A stretch of 52,971 nucleotides of DNA from Oscillospiraceae bacterium (GCA_015065165.1 SVQU01000013.1:1-52971); one strand, 5' to 3'; shown: positions 6,778-16,945, numbered from the stretch's first letter. The notes: generated by a model from the sequence alone, not told the origin. Program-made: numbers and translations.

Positions 6778-7989
6778 ATGATCACTAAAAAAGAAACAGT
6801 CGCAATGCTCCTGGCAGGCGGGCAGGGAAGCCGCTTGCATTTGTTGACCGAGCGAATCGCAAAGCCCGCAGTTCCCTTCGGCGGCAAATACCGCATTATT
6901 GATTTTCCCCTTTCCAACTGTGTAAATTCGGGCATAGACACGGTGGGTGTGCTTACCCAGTACCAACCCCTTGCCTTGAACGAATACATAGGTAACGGCC
7001 AGCCTTGGGATTTGGACCGTACCTACGGCGGTGTTACCACTCTGCCTCCTTACCAAGGCCAAAAACGTGCCGACTGGTATAAGGGCACCGCAAACGCAAT
7101 TTATCAGAACATCCAGTTTATCGACAGATACGATCCCGATTATGTGGTTATTCTTTCGGGCGACCATATTTATAAAATGGACTATGCCGAAATGATAGAA
7201 AATCATAAAAAGAACGGTGCCGATTGTACTATCGCCGTGTTCGATGTTCCTCTTTCCGAAGCATCCCGTTTCGGCATAATGACAACCGATTCCGAAATGC
7301 GTATTACCGAATTTGCCGAAAAACCCAAGGAACCTAAGAGCACCAAGGCATCTATGGGTGTTTACGTTTTCAGCAAGGATAAACTCGTTTCTTATCTCGA
7401 GGCTGACGAAGCGGATGAAAACAGCTCTAACGACTTTGGTAAAAACATCATCCCCGCTATGCTTGCGGCAGGCGAAAAGCTTTTCGCTTTCGAATTTTCG
7501 GGCTATTGGAAGGACGTTGGTACCATCGACAGCCTTTGGGAATCCAATATGGACCTCTTGGGTAAGCGTCCCGCCCTTAATCTTCGCGATGGCGAATGGC
7601 GTGTTCTTTCCCGTAACGAAGCTCTCCCTCCTCACTTCGTAGGTCAGGGCGCGGTTATTACAAACTCTATCGTTACCGAGGGTTGCGAAATCTACGGTAC
7701 GGTTATTAACAGTGTTCTTTCCGAGGGCGTTGTTGTTGAACGCGGCGCAATTGTTAAAGACAGCGTTATTCTCGGTAAGGTTGTTATCAAGGCGGATGCC
7801 ACCGTTGACTATTCGGTTATCGATGCCGATACGGTTGTGGGCAAGGGCGCGTCGGTTGGTAAAGAGATTGCAAACTCCAAGGGTATCACCCTTTTGGGCG
7901 GCGGTCTTAAGGTTCCCGATAACGTTTCTGTTCCCGATGGTGTTATCTGTGATAACAAAATGTTAAAAGAACTTGCGGCGAATAAATAA
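6778..7989 (+). CDS. glgC: Glucose-1-phosphate adenylyltransferase, catalytic subunit
   Basis: 403 residues. It makes ADP-glucose from ATP and glucose 1-phosphate, the committing step of bacterial glycogen synthesis. The N-terminal nucleotidyltransferase domain carries [10 protein letters not shown] (about 12-21) and the [20 protein letters not shown] block. [10 protein letters not shown] holds the catalytic Asp region and [10 protein letters not shown] the sugar-phosphate site. The C-terminus is a left-handed beta-helix of hexapeptide repeats (ITNSIV, IYGTVI and so on) involved in allostery and oligomerisation. AAGGAG (6765-6770) precedes the ATG. glgD follows 12 bp downstream, and the two usually form a hetero-oligomer in Firmicutes. 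Confidence 0.96.
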   Translation: MITKKETVAMLLAGGQGSRLHLLTERIAKPAVPFGGKYRIIDFPLSNCVNSGIDTVGVLTQYQPLALNEYIGNGQPWDLDRTYGGVTTLPPYQGQKRADWYKGTANAIYQNIQFIDRYDPDYVVILSGDHIYKMDYAEMIENHKKNGADCTIAVFDVPLSEASRFGIMTTDSEMRITEFAEKPKEPKSTKASMGVYVFSKDKLVSYLEADEADENSSNDFGKNIIPAMLAAGEKLFAFEFSGYWKDVGTIDSLWESNMDLLGKRPALNLRDGEWRVLSRNEALPPHFVGQGAVITNSIVTEGCEIYGTVINSVLSEGVVVERGAIVKDSVILGKVVIKADATVDYSVIDADTVVGKGASVGKEIANSKGITLLGGGLKVPDNVSVPDGVICDNKMLKELAANK

Positions 7990-8001
7990 GGAGGTAAAGT
8001 T

Positions 8002-9132
8002 ATGAGCGCAGTAGGAATTATCTTTTCCAGCATAAACGAAAAAAGCGTATACGAGCTTACCAAGCAACGTACAATGGCTTCCGTGCCTTTCGGTTGCCGT
8101 TACCGCCTTATCGACTTTGCCCTTTCCAATATGGTAAACTCGGGCATCAATCACGTGGGCTTGGTTACCCACTATAACTATCAATCCCTTATGGACCATA
8201 TCGGCACAGGTAAGGATTGGGACTTGGCACGTCGCCACGGCGGTATTAAAATCCTCCCTCCCTATATCACCGCCTTTGCCAATAATACAAATACTCTGTA
8301 TAATACCCGCCTCGAGGCGTTAATCAGCATCCGCGATTTCATTGCCGATTGCAAAGAGGACGTTGTGGTTCTTTCGGATTGCGATACTGTTTGCAATTTG
8401 GATTTCTCCGCAATGGTAGAACAACATATAGAATCCGGCGCGGATATCACGCTTGGCGTAAAGAGCAGCTACGTTTCACAGGACAGCACCCGTGCAATTA
8501 CCATCGTAAATTCCGACGAAACGGGTAAGGTTACCGATATTGTCGACTATTCGGGCACCCGTAACGGCTTTGAGGACGTTTATATCCGTATTATGGTTAT
8601 AGGCAGAAAATATCTTGAGGAGCTTATCACTAACGCTATGGCTCACGGCTATACCAGCTTTACCAAGGATATTCTCATCCGCAGCTATCAGCATCACGAT
8701 ATCCGTGTTTATAAATTCGACGGCTATTTCGCAACCATCCGTAGCATAAACGATTATTACAGCTGCAGTATGGATTTGCTCAAACCCGAAATCCGCCGTT
8801 CTCTCTTCGGCGAACGTACACGTCCCGTGTTCACCAAGGTTCGCAATTCTTCCCCCGCATCCTATTGCGACGGTGCAATCGTTCGCAATTCCTTAATTGC
8901 CGACGGATGCGTTATCGAGGGTACCGTTGAAAACTCTATCCTTTTCCGCGGTGTCAAGGTAGGGAAGAATACCCATATTAAAAACAGTATAATTATGCAG
9001 GATACCATCACAGGCGAAAACGTATATCTAAACTGCGTTATCACCGATAAAAACGTTGTAATCCGCGACGGCAGAGTTCTGTCGGGCCACGAAACACGCC
9101 CCTTCTTCTTGGATAAGGGCTCTAACGTGTAA
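8002..9132 (+). CDS. glgD: Glucose-1-phosphate adenylyltransferase regulatory subunit GlgD
   Basis: 376 residues, homologous to GlgC but degenerate at the active site: the [10 protein letters not shown] loop is replaced by IIFSSINEKSVYELT, so it should not bind ATP productively. It keeps the fold markers VPFGCRYRLIDFALSN and a C-terminal hexapeptide helix. In Firmicutes GlgD is known to pair with GlgC and raise its activity. A strong AAGGAGG Shine-Dalgarno precedes the ATG, and the short gap to glgC suggests coupled expression. Confidence 0.95.
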   Translation: MSAVGIIFSSINEKSVYELTKQRTMASVPFGCRYRLIDFALSNMVNSGINHVGLVTHYNYQSLMDHIGTGKDWDLARRHGGIKILPPYITAFANNTNTLYNTRLEALISIRDFIADCKEDVVVLSDCDTVCNLDFSAMVEQHIESGADITLGVKSSYVSQDSTRAITIVNSDETGKVTDIVDYSGTRNGFEDVYIRIMVIGRKYLEELITNAMAHGYTSFTKDILIRSYQHHDIRVYKFDGYFATIRSINDYYSCSMDLLKPEIRRSLFGERTRPVFTKVRNSSPASYCDGAIVRNSLIADGCVIEGTVENSILFRGVKVGKNTHIKNSIIMQDTITGENVYLNCVITDKNVVIRDGRVLSGHETRPFFLDKGSNV

Positions 9133-9163
9133 TTCTAAAGCATAATTGTAAAGGAAGATTAAA

Positions 9164-10591
9164 ATGAAAAAGATACTTTACGTCGCAGGCGAAGCATTAC
9201 CTTTCGCTTCGTCGGGCGGTCTGGGTGATGTAATCGGCTCTCTCCCTGCGGCTCTTTCCGCCGAGGGTGATAACGATATCCGCGTTGTAATGCCCCTTTA
9301 TGCCCATATCGACGATAAATACAGAAGTAAGTTTGAATATTTGGGAAATAGGTTCGTTCAGCTTTCTTGGCGCTCCCTTTATTGCGGTATTTTCAAATAT
9401 ATCCATAAGGGCGTAACCTTCTATTTTTTAGATAACGAGTTTTATTTCAAACGCGGTTCTCTTTACGGCGAATTTGACGATGGCGAACGCTTTGCCTTCT
9501 TCTGCCGCGCCGCTTTGGAAATATTGCCCGATATCGATTTCTTCCCCGATATACTTCACGCCCACGATTGGCACGCCGCTTTAAGCGTTATCTATCTCAA
9601 GCAGTGCTATGCAAAGACCGACGATAGATATGCCAATATTAAGGCAGTGTTCACTATCCATAATATCCAATATCAGGGTCAATACGGCTTCGACCTTTTG
9701 GGCGACGTTTTCGGCCTTATGGCTTGGGATAAAGAAATTGTAGAGTATAACAATTGTATAAACCTTCTTAAGGGTGCCATTGTTTGTGCCGATGCGGTTA
9801 CAACCGTAAGCCCCACCTATGCAAAGGAAATTCTTTCTCCCAAATTCTCCCACGGGCTTGATAACGTTTTAAATAACTTCAGCTTTAAGCTTTCGGGTAT
9901 CCTAAACGGTATCGACCGCGATTATTATAATCCTTCCAAGGATAAAGAAATTTTCGCCAACTTCTCCTCCCGCAATACCGACGGCAAACAGCTTTGTAAA
10001 TCCGGCTTGCAGAAGATGTTGGGCCTTCCCGAGAGGGACGTTCCCATGATAGCCGTAATTTCCCGTCTTGTAAGTCATAAAGGGCTAGACCTTGTTATGC
10101 TTGCGGGCGATGAGCTTATGAAGCAGGACGTTCAGTTCGTCGTTCTCGGTATGGGTGATAAAGGATACGAGGATTATTTCCGTTCTCTTTCCGAAAGATA
10201 TCCCGATAAATGTAAGGCGTTAATTACTTATAACCGCGACCTTTCCAAGCAAATCTATTCCGCGGCGGATATCTTCCTTATGCCCTCTAAGAGCGAACCC
10301 TGCGGTCTCGCTCAAATGATTTGCTCTCGCTACGGCACAGTGCCTGTAATTCACGAAACAGGCGGCTTGTACGATAGTATTAAAGATATCGGCAATGTCG
10401 GCGGTGGCAACGGCTTTACCTTTGCGGCATATAGCGCTTATGAAATGCTCGGTTCTATCTACCGCGCTGTTACAATTTATAACGAAGACCGCGAATTCTT
10501 CGAAAAACTACGTAAAAAGGTTATGCGTGTTGACTTCTCTTGGAAGCAAAGCGCAAGATCTTATATAGAACTTTATAAAAATCTCGACTAA
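9164..10591 (+). CDS. glgA: Glycogen synthase (GT5)
   Basis: 475 residues, full length for the family. It transfers glucose from ADP-glucose to the non-reducing end of an alpha-1,4-glucan. It has the two-domain GT-B layout: the N-terminal half has the GGLGDVIGSLP loop (about 18-28) and LHAHDWHAAL. The C-terminal half has the EPCGLAQM segment and HETGGLYDSI, the nucleotide-sugar site. The N-terminal K-x-GGL motif, whose Lys contacts ADP-glucose in studied enzymes, reads S-S-GGL here, so that Lys is absent. Everything else looks intact, so I read it as a variant active enzyme. AAAGGAAG precedes the ATG. Confidence 0.94.
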   Translation: MKKILYVAGEALPFASSGGLGDVIGSLPAALSAEGDNDIRVVMPLYAHIDDKYRSKFEYLGNRFVQLSWRSLYCGIFKYIHKGVTFYFLDNEFYFKRGSLYGEFDDGERFAFFCRAALEILPDIDFFPDILHAHDWHAALSVIYLKQCYAKTDDRYANIKAVFTIHNIQYQGQYGFDLLGDVFGLMAWDKEIVEYNNCINLLKGAIVCADAVTTVSPTYAKEILSPKFSHGLDNVLNNFSFKLSGILNGIDRDYYNPSKDKEIFANFSSRNTDGKQLCKSGLQKMLGLPERDVPMIAVISRLVSHKGLDLVMLAGDELMKQDVQFVVLGMGDKGYEDYFRSLSERYPDKCKALITYNRDLSKQIYSAADIFLMPSKSEPCGLAQMICSRYGTVPVIHETGGLYDSIKDIGNVGGGNGFTFAAYSAYEMLGSIYRAVTIYNEDREFFEKLRKKVMRVDFSWKQSARSYIELYKNLD

Positions 10592-10611
10592 TCCGGAAGG
10601 AACCAATTTAA

Positions 10612-13038
10612 ATGGCAAACAAAATTTCCGCCTCCGATATCCGCGAGGCACTAAATTCAAAGCTTTCCCGTTATTTCGGTATTGAGGAACAGGATGCTGA
10701 TATCAACCAAATGTATCAGGCAACCGTGTTGTCGGTTCGTGATATCCTTGCTACCAGAAATAAAGAATTCGAAGCGAAGGTTACCAAAAATCAGGCAAAA
10801 CAGGTCTACTATATGTGTATGGAATTCCTTATCGGTAGATCTCTTAAGATGAACCTTTGCAACCTGGGTATCGAAGAAGAATACCGTAAGGTTCTAAAGA
10901 AGCTTGGCTTCGACCTTGAAGAAATTTACGAATTGGAAACCGACCCCGGTCTTGGTAACGGCGGTCTCGGTAGACTTGCATCCTGCTTTATGGATGCTCT
11001 CGCATCTCAGGATTATCCCGCCCGCGGATATTGTATTCTTTACGAATACGGCTTGTTCAAGCAGCGCCTTGTAGACGGCGAACAGCTCGAACTTCCCGAT
11101 ATCTGGCTTCCCGACGGTCAACATTGGCTCGTGCCCCGCCACGATAGAGCAGTAAAGGTTCGCTTCGGCGGTACCGTGCGCGAAGACTGGCACGACGGAC
11201 ACTGCGAAATCGTTTATGAAAATTATGACGAAGTAGAGGCAGTGCCTTACGATATGCTCATCTCCGGCGGTGTAGGTAAGGCTGTAAATACCCTTCGCCT
11301 TTGGAAGGCAAGAGATATCAATAACTTTAATATGGAGGCTTTCTCTCAGGGTCAATATCTCAAGGCTGTTGAGGAAAATACCATTGCCGAAACTATTTCC
11401 AAGGTTCTTTATCCCGCCGATAACCACCACGAGGGTAAATTGCTCCGTCTTACTCAGCAATATTTCCTTGTGTCTGCTTCCTTGCAGAATATTATCTGGC
11501 GTCATTTGTTCCGCTTCAAATCTCTTGATAACCTTCCCGATAAGGTTGCTATCCATATTAACGATACCCACCCCGCACTTTGTATCCCCGAATTGATGCG
11601 TATTCTTATCGATGAACATCACGTTTCCTGGGATAAGGCTTGGGATATCGTAACCAGAACGGTTTCCTACACAAACCACACCGTTCTTCCCGAAGCGTTG
11701 GAATGCTGGAACGAAAACCTCTTCGCTCTTAAGCTTCCTCGTATCCATTCTATTATTAAGGAAATCAACCGTCGCTTCTGTGCCGATGCTTGGGAAGCAT
11801 TTATGGGCGACTGGGATAAAATCGGCAGAATGTCCATCCTCAATAAAGGCTCTGTTCGTATGGCAAACCTTTCTGTTGTTGGCTCTCATACCGTAAACGG
11901 CGTTTCCAAGCTTCACTCCGAAATTCTTAAGGAAACCGTTTTTGAAGATTATAACGATATGTATCCCGAACGCTTTACCAACGTAACCAACGGTATCGCC
12001 CACAGAAAATGGCTTTGCTATTCCAACCCCCGTCTTGCAAAGCTTCTTGATGATACAATTGGTCCCGATTATCGCGCTAATCCCACCATTTTGTCCAACT
12101 TCAAGAATTTCGCGTCGGATTCCTCCGTGCTTAAACAGTTGGATGAAATCAAGTTGGCAAATAAGGTTGATTTTGCAAACTATATCAAGAAAACCAAGGG
12201 TATCACTATCGACCCCAACACCGTTTTCGACGTTCAGGCAAAGCGTCTGCACGAATATAAGCGTCAGCTTTTGAACGCTCTTAACATCATCAATCTTTAC
12301 GTTAAATTGAAGAATAATCCCGATGCGGATATAACCCCCACAACCTTCATCTTCGCTGCAAAGGCAGCTCCCGGTTATTACACCGCAAAGGATATTATCC
12401 GTCTTATCTGCTATATCGCCGCAGATATCGAAAAGAACCCCAAAATCCGCGAAAAGCTTCGCGTAGTCTTCCTTGAAAACTACAACGTAACTCTTGCCGA
12501 ACACCTTATGCCCGCCGCAGAAGTCAGCGAACAGATTTCTCTCGCAGGTAAAGAGGCTTCGGGTACGGGTAATATGAAGTTTATGATCAACGGCGCGCTT
12601 ACTATCGGTACTCTCGACGGCGCAAACGTTGAAATGACCGAACAGGTTGGCAGAGATAATATCTACATCTTCGGTCATACCGCACCCGAGGTAGAAGAAC
12701 TTTGGAGCAAGGGTTATGCTTCTTCCTATTATTATAACCGTAACCCCGACCTTAAGGCAGCTGTAGACTATTTGCAGGTTGGCTTTAACGGCAGATCCTT
12801 CTCGGATATCGCAAATTACCTCCTCTATTCCTTCGGCGTGTCCGATCCCTTTATGTGTCTTGCCGATTTCGACTTCTATGCAGAAGCGCGTCAAAAGATG
12901 TATAAGGACTATCAGGATAGAGAAAAATGGAACCGTATGGCAGCTAATAATATTGCAGGTGCAGGCTTCTTCGCCGCAGACCGCAGTATAAAGGAATATG
13001 CCGAAAATATCTGGAATTTGAAGCCGGTTAAGAAATAA
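10612..13038 (+). CDS. glgP: Glycogen/maltodextrin phosphorylase (GT35)
   Basis: 808 residues. A PLP enzyme that removes glucose as glucose 1-phosphate from alpha-1,4-glucan ends. The PLP-lysine motif EASGTGNMKFMINGAL is present, with K656 as the Schiff-base lysine, followed by GTLDGANVE. The N-terminal family blocks GLGNGGLGRLASCF and FGGTVREDW are intact. It is encoded directly after glgA (20-bp gap, GGAAGGA site). The operon thus carries both synthesis and mobilisation of the store, so control presumably acts on the enzymes. Confidence 0.96.
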   Translation: MANKISASDIREALNSKLSRYFGIEEQDADINQMYQATVLSVRDILATRNKEFEAKVTKNQAKQVYYMCMEFLIGRSLKMNLCNLGIEEEYRKVLKKLGFDLEEIYELETDPGLGNGGLGRLASCFMDALASQDYPARGYCILYEYGLFKQRLVDGEQLELPDIWLPDGQHWLVPRHDRAVKVRFGGTVREDWHDGHCEIVYENYDEVEAVPYDMLISGGVGKAVNTLRLWKARDINNFNMEAFSQGQYLKAVEENTIAETISKVLYPADNHHEGKLLRLTQQYFLVSASLQNIIWRHLFRFKSLDNLPDKVAIHINDTHPALCIPELMRILIDEHHVSWDKAWDIVTRTVSYTNHTVLPEALECWNENLFALKLPRIHSIIKEINRRFCADAWEAFMGDWDKIGRMSILNKGSVRMANLSVVGSHTVNGVSKLHSEILKETVFEDYNDMYPERFTNVTNGIAHRKWLCYSNPRLAKLLDDTIGPDYRANPTILSNFKNFASDSSVLKQLDEIKLANKVDFANYIKKTKGITIDPNTVFDVQAKRLHEYKRQLLNALNIINLYVKLKNNPDADITPTTFIFAAKAAPGYYTAKDIIRLICYIAADIEKNPKIREKLRVVFLENYNVTLAEHLMPAAEVSEQISLAGKEASGTGNMKFMINGALTIGTLDGANVEMTEQVGRDNIYIFGHTAPEVEELWSKGYASSYYYNRNPDLKAAVDYLQVGFNGRSFSDIANYLLYSFGVSDPFMCLADFDFYAEARQKMYKDYQDREKWNRMAANNIAGAGFFAADRSIKEYAENIWNLKPVKK

Positions 13039-13040
13039 TT

Positions 13041-14879
13041 ATGATTGTTTATACAATAACAGCGCAAGGCACCCCACAAGGGTGCCATGCGTTCAAAAAC
13101 GGCAGTGATATAACCTTCAAGCTTTCGGTTTCTGATATGGCTTGTCAAAATATCTGGTTTTATATCGGAAACGATGAAAGAGTTATAATGGGAAGGGAAG
13201 TGCCTGTTAATGCCGCCTCCGACGGATTTTTTGCGTCCGTAACCCTTAATACCGCCGAGCTCGGCGCTCCCGACGGCTTGTATTTCTGCCATTTTGAATT
13301 TATGTCCAACGGCAAACGCTATTATACCGCCTTTGATAATAATGAAAATTGTTATCTTACCGAACATTACGTTAATGAAATTCAGCTTTTGGTGTATAAC
13401 GAGAAATATGAAACCCCAAACTGGATAAACGGCGGTGTGGTTTATCAGATTTTCCCCGACCGTTTTGCCCGCGGCGGAAAATCGGTTCGCCGTCCCGACG
13501 GAGTATATAACGACGATTGGGAAAACGGCGTGCCCGAGCACCCGACACGTGTGGGCGAGGCGTTTCCCAATAATACTCACTTTGGCGGCACTCTTTACGG
13601 TGTTGTTGAAAAATTGGATTATCTTGAAAAATTGGGCGTTAACTGTATCTATTTAAACCCTATTTTCGAAGCCTATTCCTGTCATAAATACGATACTGCG
13701 GATTTTCTGTCTGTGGACCGTTCCTTCGGCGGCGATGAGGCGCTTCAGCTTCTTATCGATAAAGCCCACGAACGGGGCATAAAAATCGTTTTAGACGGTG
13801 TGTTTAACCACGTCGGTAACGATAGTATCTATTTCGACGCCTACGGTAAATACGGTAACGGCGCTTGTTCAAACCCCGATTCACCCTATTTCAACTGGTT
13901 CACCTTCCACAATTATCCCCATACCTATGAAAGCTGGTGGGGTATAACCAATCTGCCTAAAATCCTTCGTTGTGAAAGCTATATACGCTTTATAACCGAA
14001 GAGGTTATTCCAAAATATATGAAAATGGGCATAGACGGTTGGCGTCTTGACGTGGTGGACGAGCTCGAGGGTGATGTCCTCCAACGTATAGTGGCGGCGG
14101 TAAAGAGCTATAAATCCGACGCTATCGTTGTGGGCGAGGTGTGGGAGGATGCTTCCAATAAAATTGCGTATAACGAGCGTAAAGCATATTTCCGCGGCGC
14201 GCAATTAGATTCTGTTACTAACTATCCCATAAAGAATGCTATTGTTGATTTTGTAAAGTACGGCGATGGTTCTCGGTTTGCCGAAACTATCTCTGCACTT
14301 TATCGCCACTATCCCCCTCATAAGCTTGCAGGCTTGTTCAATTACCTTGGATCTCACGATACAGAACGTATCGCTACCGTTCTCGGCGGTGTTCCCGAGA
14401 CCGAACTTGAATATTCCCAATTGGCTACAACCCGTATGCCTTCGGACGTTCGCGAGCAAACAAAGGAATTGATAAAGCAGGCTTATCTGCTTTTAGCGGC
14501 GCTTCCCGGCGTACCCTGTATTTTCTATGGTGATGAAATCGCTATGGAAGGGTATAGAGACCCCTTTAACCGCCGTACCTTCCCCGAAAGCGGCTTTAAT
14601 GACGAAATGGTGGATTTCTTCGCGATGGTGAATGATATCCGCCGTAACGAGCCTCTTTTCACCGCGGAACGTCTGGTGGTTACCCAAAAGGCAAACGGTG
14701 TTGTAAAACTGGCGCGTGTTATCGGGGATAAATCTCTTTTGATTTATGCAAATATGTCCGATAAAGTATATGAGGGAGCACTTGACGTAAAATGCGTTGA
14801 CCTTATCAGCGGTGCGGAATATACTGATAAAGTAATTGTCCCCGCGAAAAACGTTAAAATTTTAAAAACGGAGGAATAA
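13041..14879 (+). CDS. GH13 neopullulanase/cyclomaltodextrinase-like enzyme
   Basis: 612 residues. It has an N-terminal beta-domain of about 125 residues (CBM34-like by position), then a GH13 barrel opening with VVYQIFPDRFARGG, and a C-terminal beta-domain. Catalytic residues are visible: nucleophile D337 (GWRLDVV), acid/base E366 (VVGEVWED) and D440 (GSHDTERI). DGVFNHVG is conserved region I. No signal peptide is present, so it acts inside the cell, on branched or short maltodextrins from glycogen. The operon otherwise has no branching or debranching gene; this enzyme could do the debranching. The start is 2 bp after the glgP stop with a weak ribosome site, suggesting translational coupling. 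Confidence 0.88.
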   Translation: MIVYTITAQGTPQGCHAFKNGSDITFKLSVSDMACQNIWFYIGNDERVIMGREVPVNAASDGFFASVTLNTAELGAPDGLYFCHFEFMSNGKRYYTAFDNNENCYLTEHYVNEIQLLVYNEKYETPNWINGGVVYQIFPDRFARGGKSVRRPDGVYNDDWENGVPEHPTRVGEAFPNNTHFGGTLYGVVEKLDYLEKLGVNCIYLNPIFEAYSCHKYDTADFLSVDRSFGGDEALQLLIDKAHERGIKIVLDGVFNHVGNDSIYFDAYGKYGNGACSNPDSPYFNWFTFHNYPHTYESWWGITNLPKILRCESYIRFITEEVIPKYMKMGIDGWRLDVVDELEGDVLQRIVAAVKSYKSDAIVVGEVWEDASNKIAYNERKAYFRGAQLDSVTNYPIKNAIVDFVKYGDGSRFAETISALYRHYPPHKLAGLFNYLGSHDTERIATVLGGVPETELEYSQLATTRMPSDVREQTKELIKQAYLLLAALPGVPCIFYGDEIAMEGYRDPFNRRTFPESGFNDEMVDFFAMVNDIRRNEPLFTAERLVVTQKANGVVKLARVIGDKSLLIYANMSDKVYEGALDVKCVDLISGAEYTDKVIVPAKNVKILKTEE

Positions 14880-14880
14880 T

Positions 14881-15636
14881 ATGACTGAAACAGCAAGGCA
14901 AATCGCCTTGGATGCGGCTGATTTGGGCATAGAAAAGGGCGACGTCCTGTTTGTTCATTCCTCTTTGCGCTCTCTTGGCGGAGCAACCCCTCAAGATGTT
15001 ATCGACGGGTTGTTAAGCGCCTTGGGCGAGGATGGCACTTTGGTGCTTCCCGCGTTAAGCTATATGCACTGTAACCCCAATCAAAGATGTTTTGATTATA
15101 ACTGTACGCCTTCAAACGTTGGCGCGTTGCCCGAATATTTCCGTACGCAGGTTAAGGGTGTTGTGCGAAGCATAAACCCTACCCATTCCTGTTGTGCCTT
15201 GGGCAAAAATGCGGAATATATCACTTCGGGTCATATTTTGGATAAAACCCCCTGCGGTGAAAATTCCCCCTTCCGCCGTTTAAAGAATTTGGGCGGAAAA
15301 ATATTGTTCTTGGGCTGCGGAATGCGCCCGAACACTTCTATGCACGCCGTGGAGGAATTAAGTCAGCCGGATTATCTGTTTGGCGATTCTTACGAATATC
15401 AAATAACCGACTCAAAGGGTAATTCTCAAACACTTATTTGCGCCGCCCATAATTTCAAAGGGGTAGAGCAAAGATATGAAAGACTTGCCGATTTGCTTCA
15501 GGGCGACGAATTAAGGGTTGGTAATATCCTGTCTGCCAACTGCCATTTGGTAAAAACAATTCCGATGTGGGAAAAGGCAGATAAAAAATACCGCGAAGAA
15601 CCTCACTATTTCATAGACCTATCCCAAGAAAACTGA
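14881..15636 (+). CDS. AAC(3)-family (YokD-like) N-acetyltransferase
   Basis: 251 residues of the antibiotic_NAT fold: VHSSLRSLGG near the N-terminus (CoA-binding region), the NPTHSCCALGKNAEY segment carrying the family His, CGENSPFRRL, and FLGCGMRPNTSMHAVEE. Members acetylate amino groups using acetyl-CoA, and some confer aminoglycoside resistance. The gene starts 1 bp after the GH13 stop with GGAGG in the end of that gene, so it is co-translated with the sugar operon. That context argues for a metabolic amino-sugar or cell-wall substrate. Resistance cannot be inferred from sequence alone. Confidence 0.85.
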   Translation: MTETARQIALDAADLGIEKGDVLFVHSSLRSLGGATPQDVIDGLLSALGEDGTLVLPALSYMHCNPNQRCFDYNCTPSNVGALPEYFRTQVKGVVRSINPTHSCCALGKNAEYITSGHILDKTPCGENSPFRRLKNLGGKILFLGCGMRPNTSMHAVEELSQPDYLFGDSYEYQITDSKGNSQTLICAAHNFKGVEQRYERLADLLQGDELRVGNILSANCHLVKTIPMWEKADKKYREEPHYFIDLSQEN

Positions 15637-15688
15637 ATTCTCATAATCTCGCTAAGTCCTAACTATAAAATAGCAAAGGATGAATAAT

Positions 15689-16813
15689 ATGTATCCTGAA
15701 CTTTATCCACTGTTCAAGACTCTCATTCGTGAATTCAATCTAAAAGGTACCCTTTCCGAAATACGCTGTATAAGCACGGGCAATATAAACGATACCTATT
15801 TATTAAATACGTCCTTTAATTGCTGGGAAAGAACCTATTTGGTACAGCGTGTAAACCATAACGTTTTTTCCAATCCCGAGCGTATTGCCGAAAACGTTTG
15901 TAACGTTACCGACCATATCGAAAATAAACTCCGCGCGGCAGGTGTTACCGATATCCGTCGCCGTGTTTTGCGATATTACCGCAAGCCCGACGGCAGTTAT
16001 TATCACATAACCGAAGATGGAAATTATTGGCGCGTGCTGTCCTATGTTTACAGCTCTGTAAATTCCTCACTGTCGGATATTCCTCACCTTCGCTCTGCTG
16101 GTCTCGCTTTCGGCGAGTTTCAACAGTATCTGTCAGATTTTCCTGCCGAAACTCTTTACGAAACTATACCCGATTTTCATAACACAAAAAAGCGTTATGA
16201 GGATTTGCGTATAGCCGCAAAAAATAACGTGGCAGGCAGACTTGCTGAGGTACAGGAGGAATACGATTACCTAATGTCAATGGAAAGGGAAGCCTTCGTT
16301 CTGTGCGAGCTGAACGAACAAGGGGTTCTTCCCAACCGCGTTGTTCATAACGATACAAAATGTAATAACGTTATGTTCGACGTTGAAACCGGCAAGCACC
16401 TTGCGGTTATCGATTTAGATACGGTTATGCCGGGATTAGTAGCCTATGATTTTGGCGATGCGGTGCGCTTTGCCGCGAATCCGGGCGGCGAGGATAACCC
16501 CAATCCCTCCGAGGTCTATTTGGATTTGGATTATTATAAGGCTTTTGCAGAGGGATTCGTGCCCTGCCTTTTGGGTAACGTAACCGACAAAGAAATCGAA
16601 ACTCTGCCCGATGGCGTGTTGGCAATAACTCTTGAATTAGCGGCGCGTTTCCTTGCGGATTATCTTAACGGAGATGTGTATTTCAAGTGCAAAATGCCCC
16701 GTCATAACCTCGTTCGTACAAAAGCGCAGATTGCCCTTGCAAAGGATATATATGGCAAAATGCCTAAACTACGCGCCCTTTTAAAGGATATAACAGCAGA
16801 GATAAATGTTTAA
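15689..16813 (+). CDS. APH-fold sugar kinase, N-acetylhexosamine 1-kinase-like
   Basis: 374 residues from the ATG at 15689. The upstream ATG at 15680 overlaps the AAAGGA site and is unlikely. The phosphotransferase fold is shown by STGNINDTYLL near the N-terminus, the catalytic HNDTKCNN (H220 onward, D222 as base), and the metal-binding IDLDTVMPG followed by DFGDAVRFAAN. These match NahK-type anomeric kinases that make N-acetylhexosamine 1-phosphate, rather than antibiotic kinases. It follows the AAC(3)-like gene by about 50 bp, fitting an amino-sugar salvage theme downstream of glycogen metabolism. The exact substrate is inferred. Confidence 0.8.
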   Translation: MYPELYPLFKTLIREFNLKGTLSEIRCISTGNINDTYLLNTSFNCWERTYLVQRVNHNVFSNPERIAENVCNVTDHIENKLRAAGVTDIRRRVLRYYRKPDGSYYHITEDGNYWRVLSYVYSSVNSSLSDIPHLRSAGLAFGEFQQYLSDFPAETLYETIPDFHNTKKRYEDLRIAAKNNVAGRLAEVQEEYDYLMSMEREAFVLCELNEQGVLPNRVVHNDTKCNNVMFDVETGKHLAVIDLDTVMPGLVAYDFGDAVRFAANPGGEDNPNPSEVYLDLDYYKAFAEGFVPCLLGNVTDKEIETLPDGVLAITLELAARFLADYLNGDVYFKCKMPRHNLVRTKAQIALAKDIYGKMPKLRALLKDITAEINV

Positions 16814-16857
16814 TTTTGTCGATTTTAACGAAATATATGTTAATACGTTAAAAAAAC

Positions 16858-16885
16858 TTGACAAATGCAACAGAATGAGTATAAT
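16858..16885 (+). promoter_or_regulatory. Promoter of SigH-like gene
   Basis: TTGACA (16858-16863), 16 bp, TATAAT (16880-16885). The in-frame ATG at 16865 lies inside this promoter and so cannot be the start on this transcript. Confidence 0.8.
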
Positions 16886-16945
16886 AAAAAATTAAAGAAA
16901 GGGTTGTGCGGAATTTCACCGCCCAATCAACGCGAGGAAAAAGGT

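Noticed and set aside
10894..12894. 666-codon minus-strand frame antisense to glgP
   Set aside because: The opposite strand encodes a complete phosphorylase with the PLP motif; the antisense frame has no start signals or domains.
14881..15636. Calling the AAC(3)-like gene an aminoglycoside resistance determinant
   Set aside because: Family membership alone does not show the substrate; translational coupling to a glycogen operon points to metabolism.
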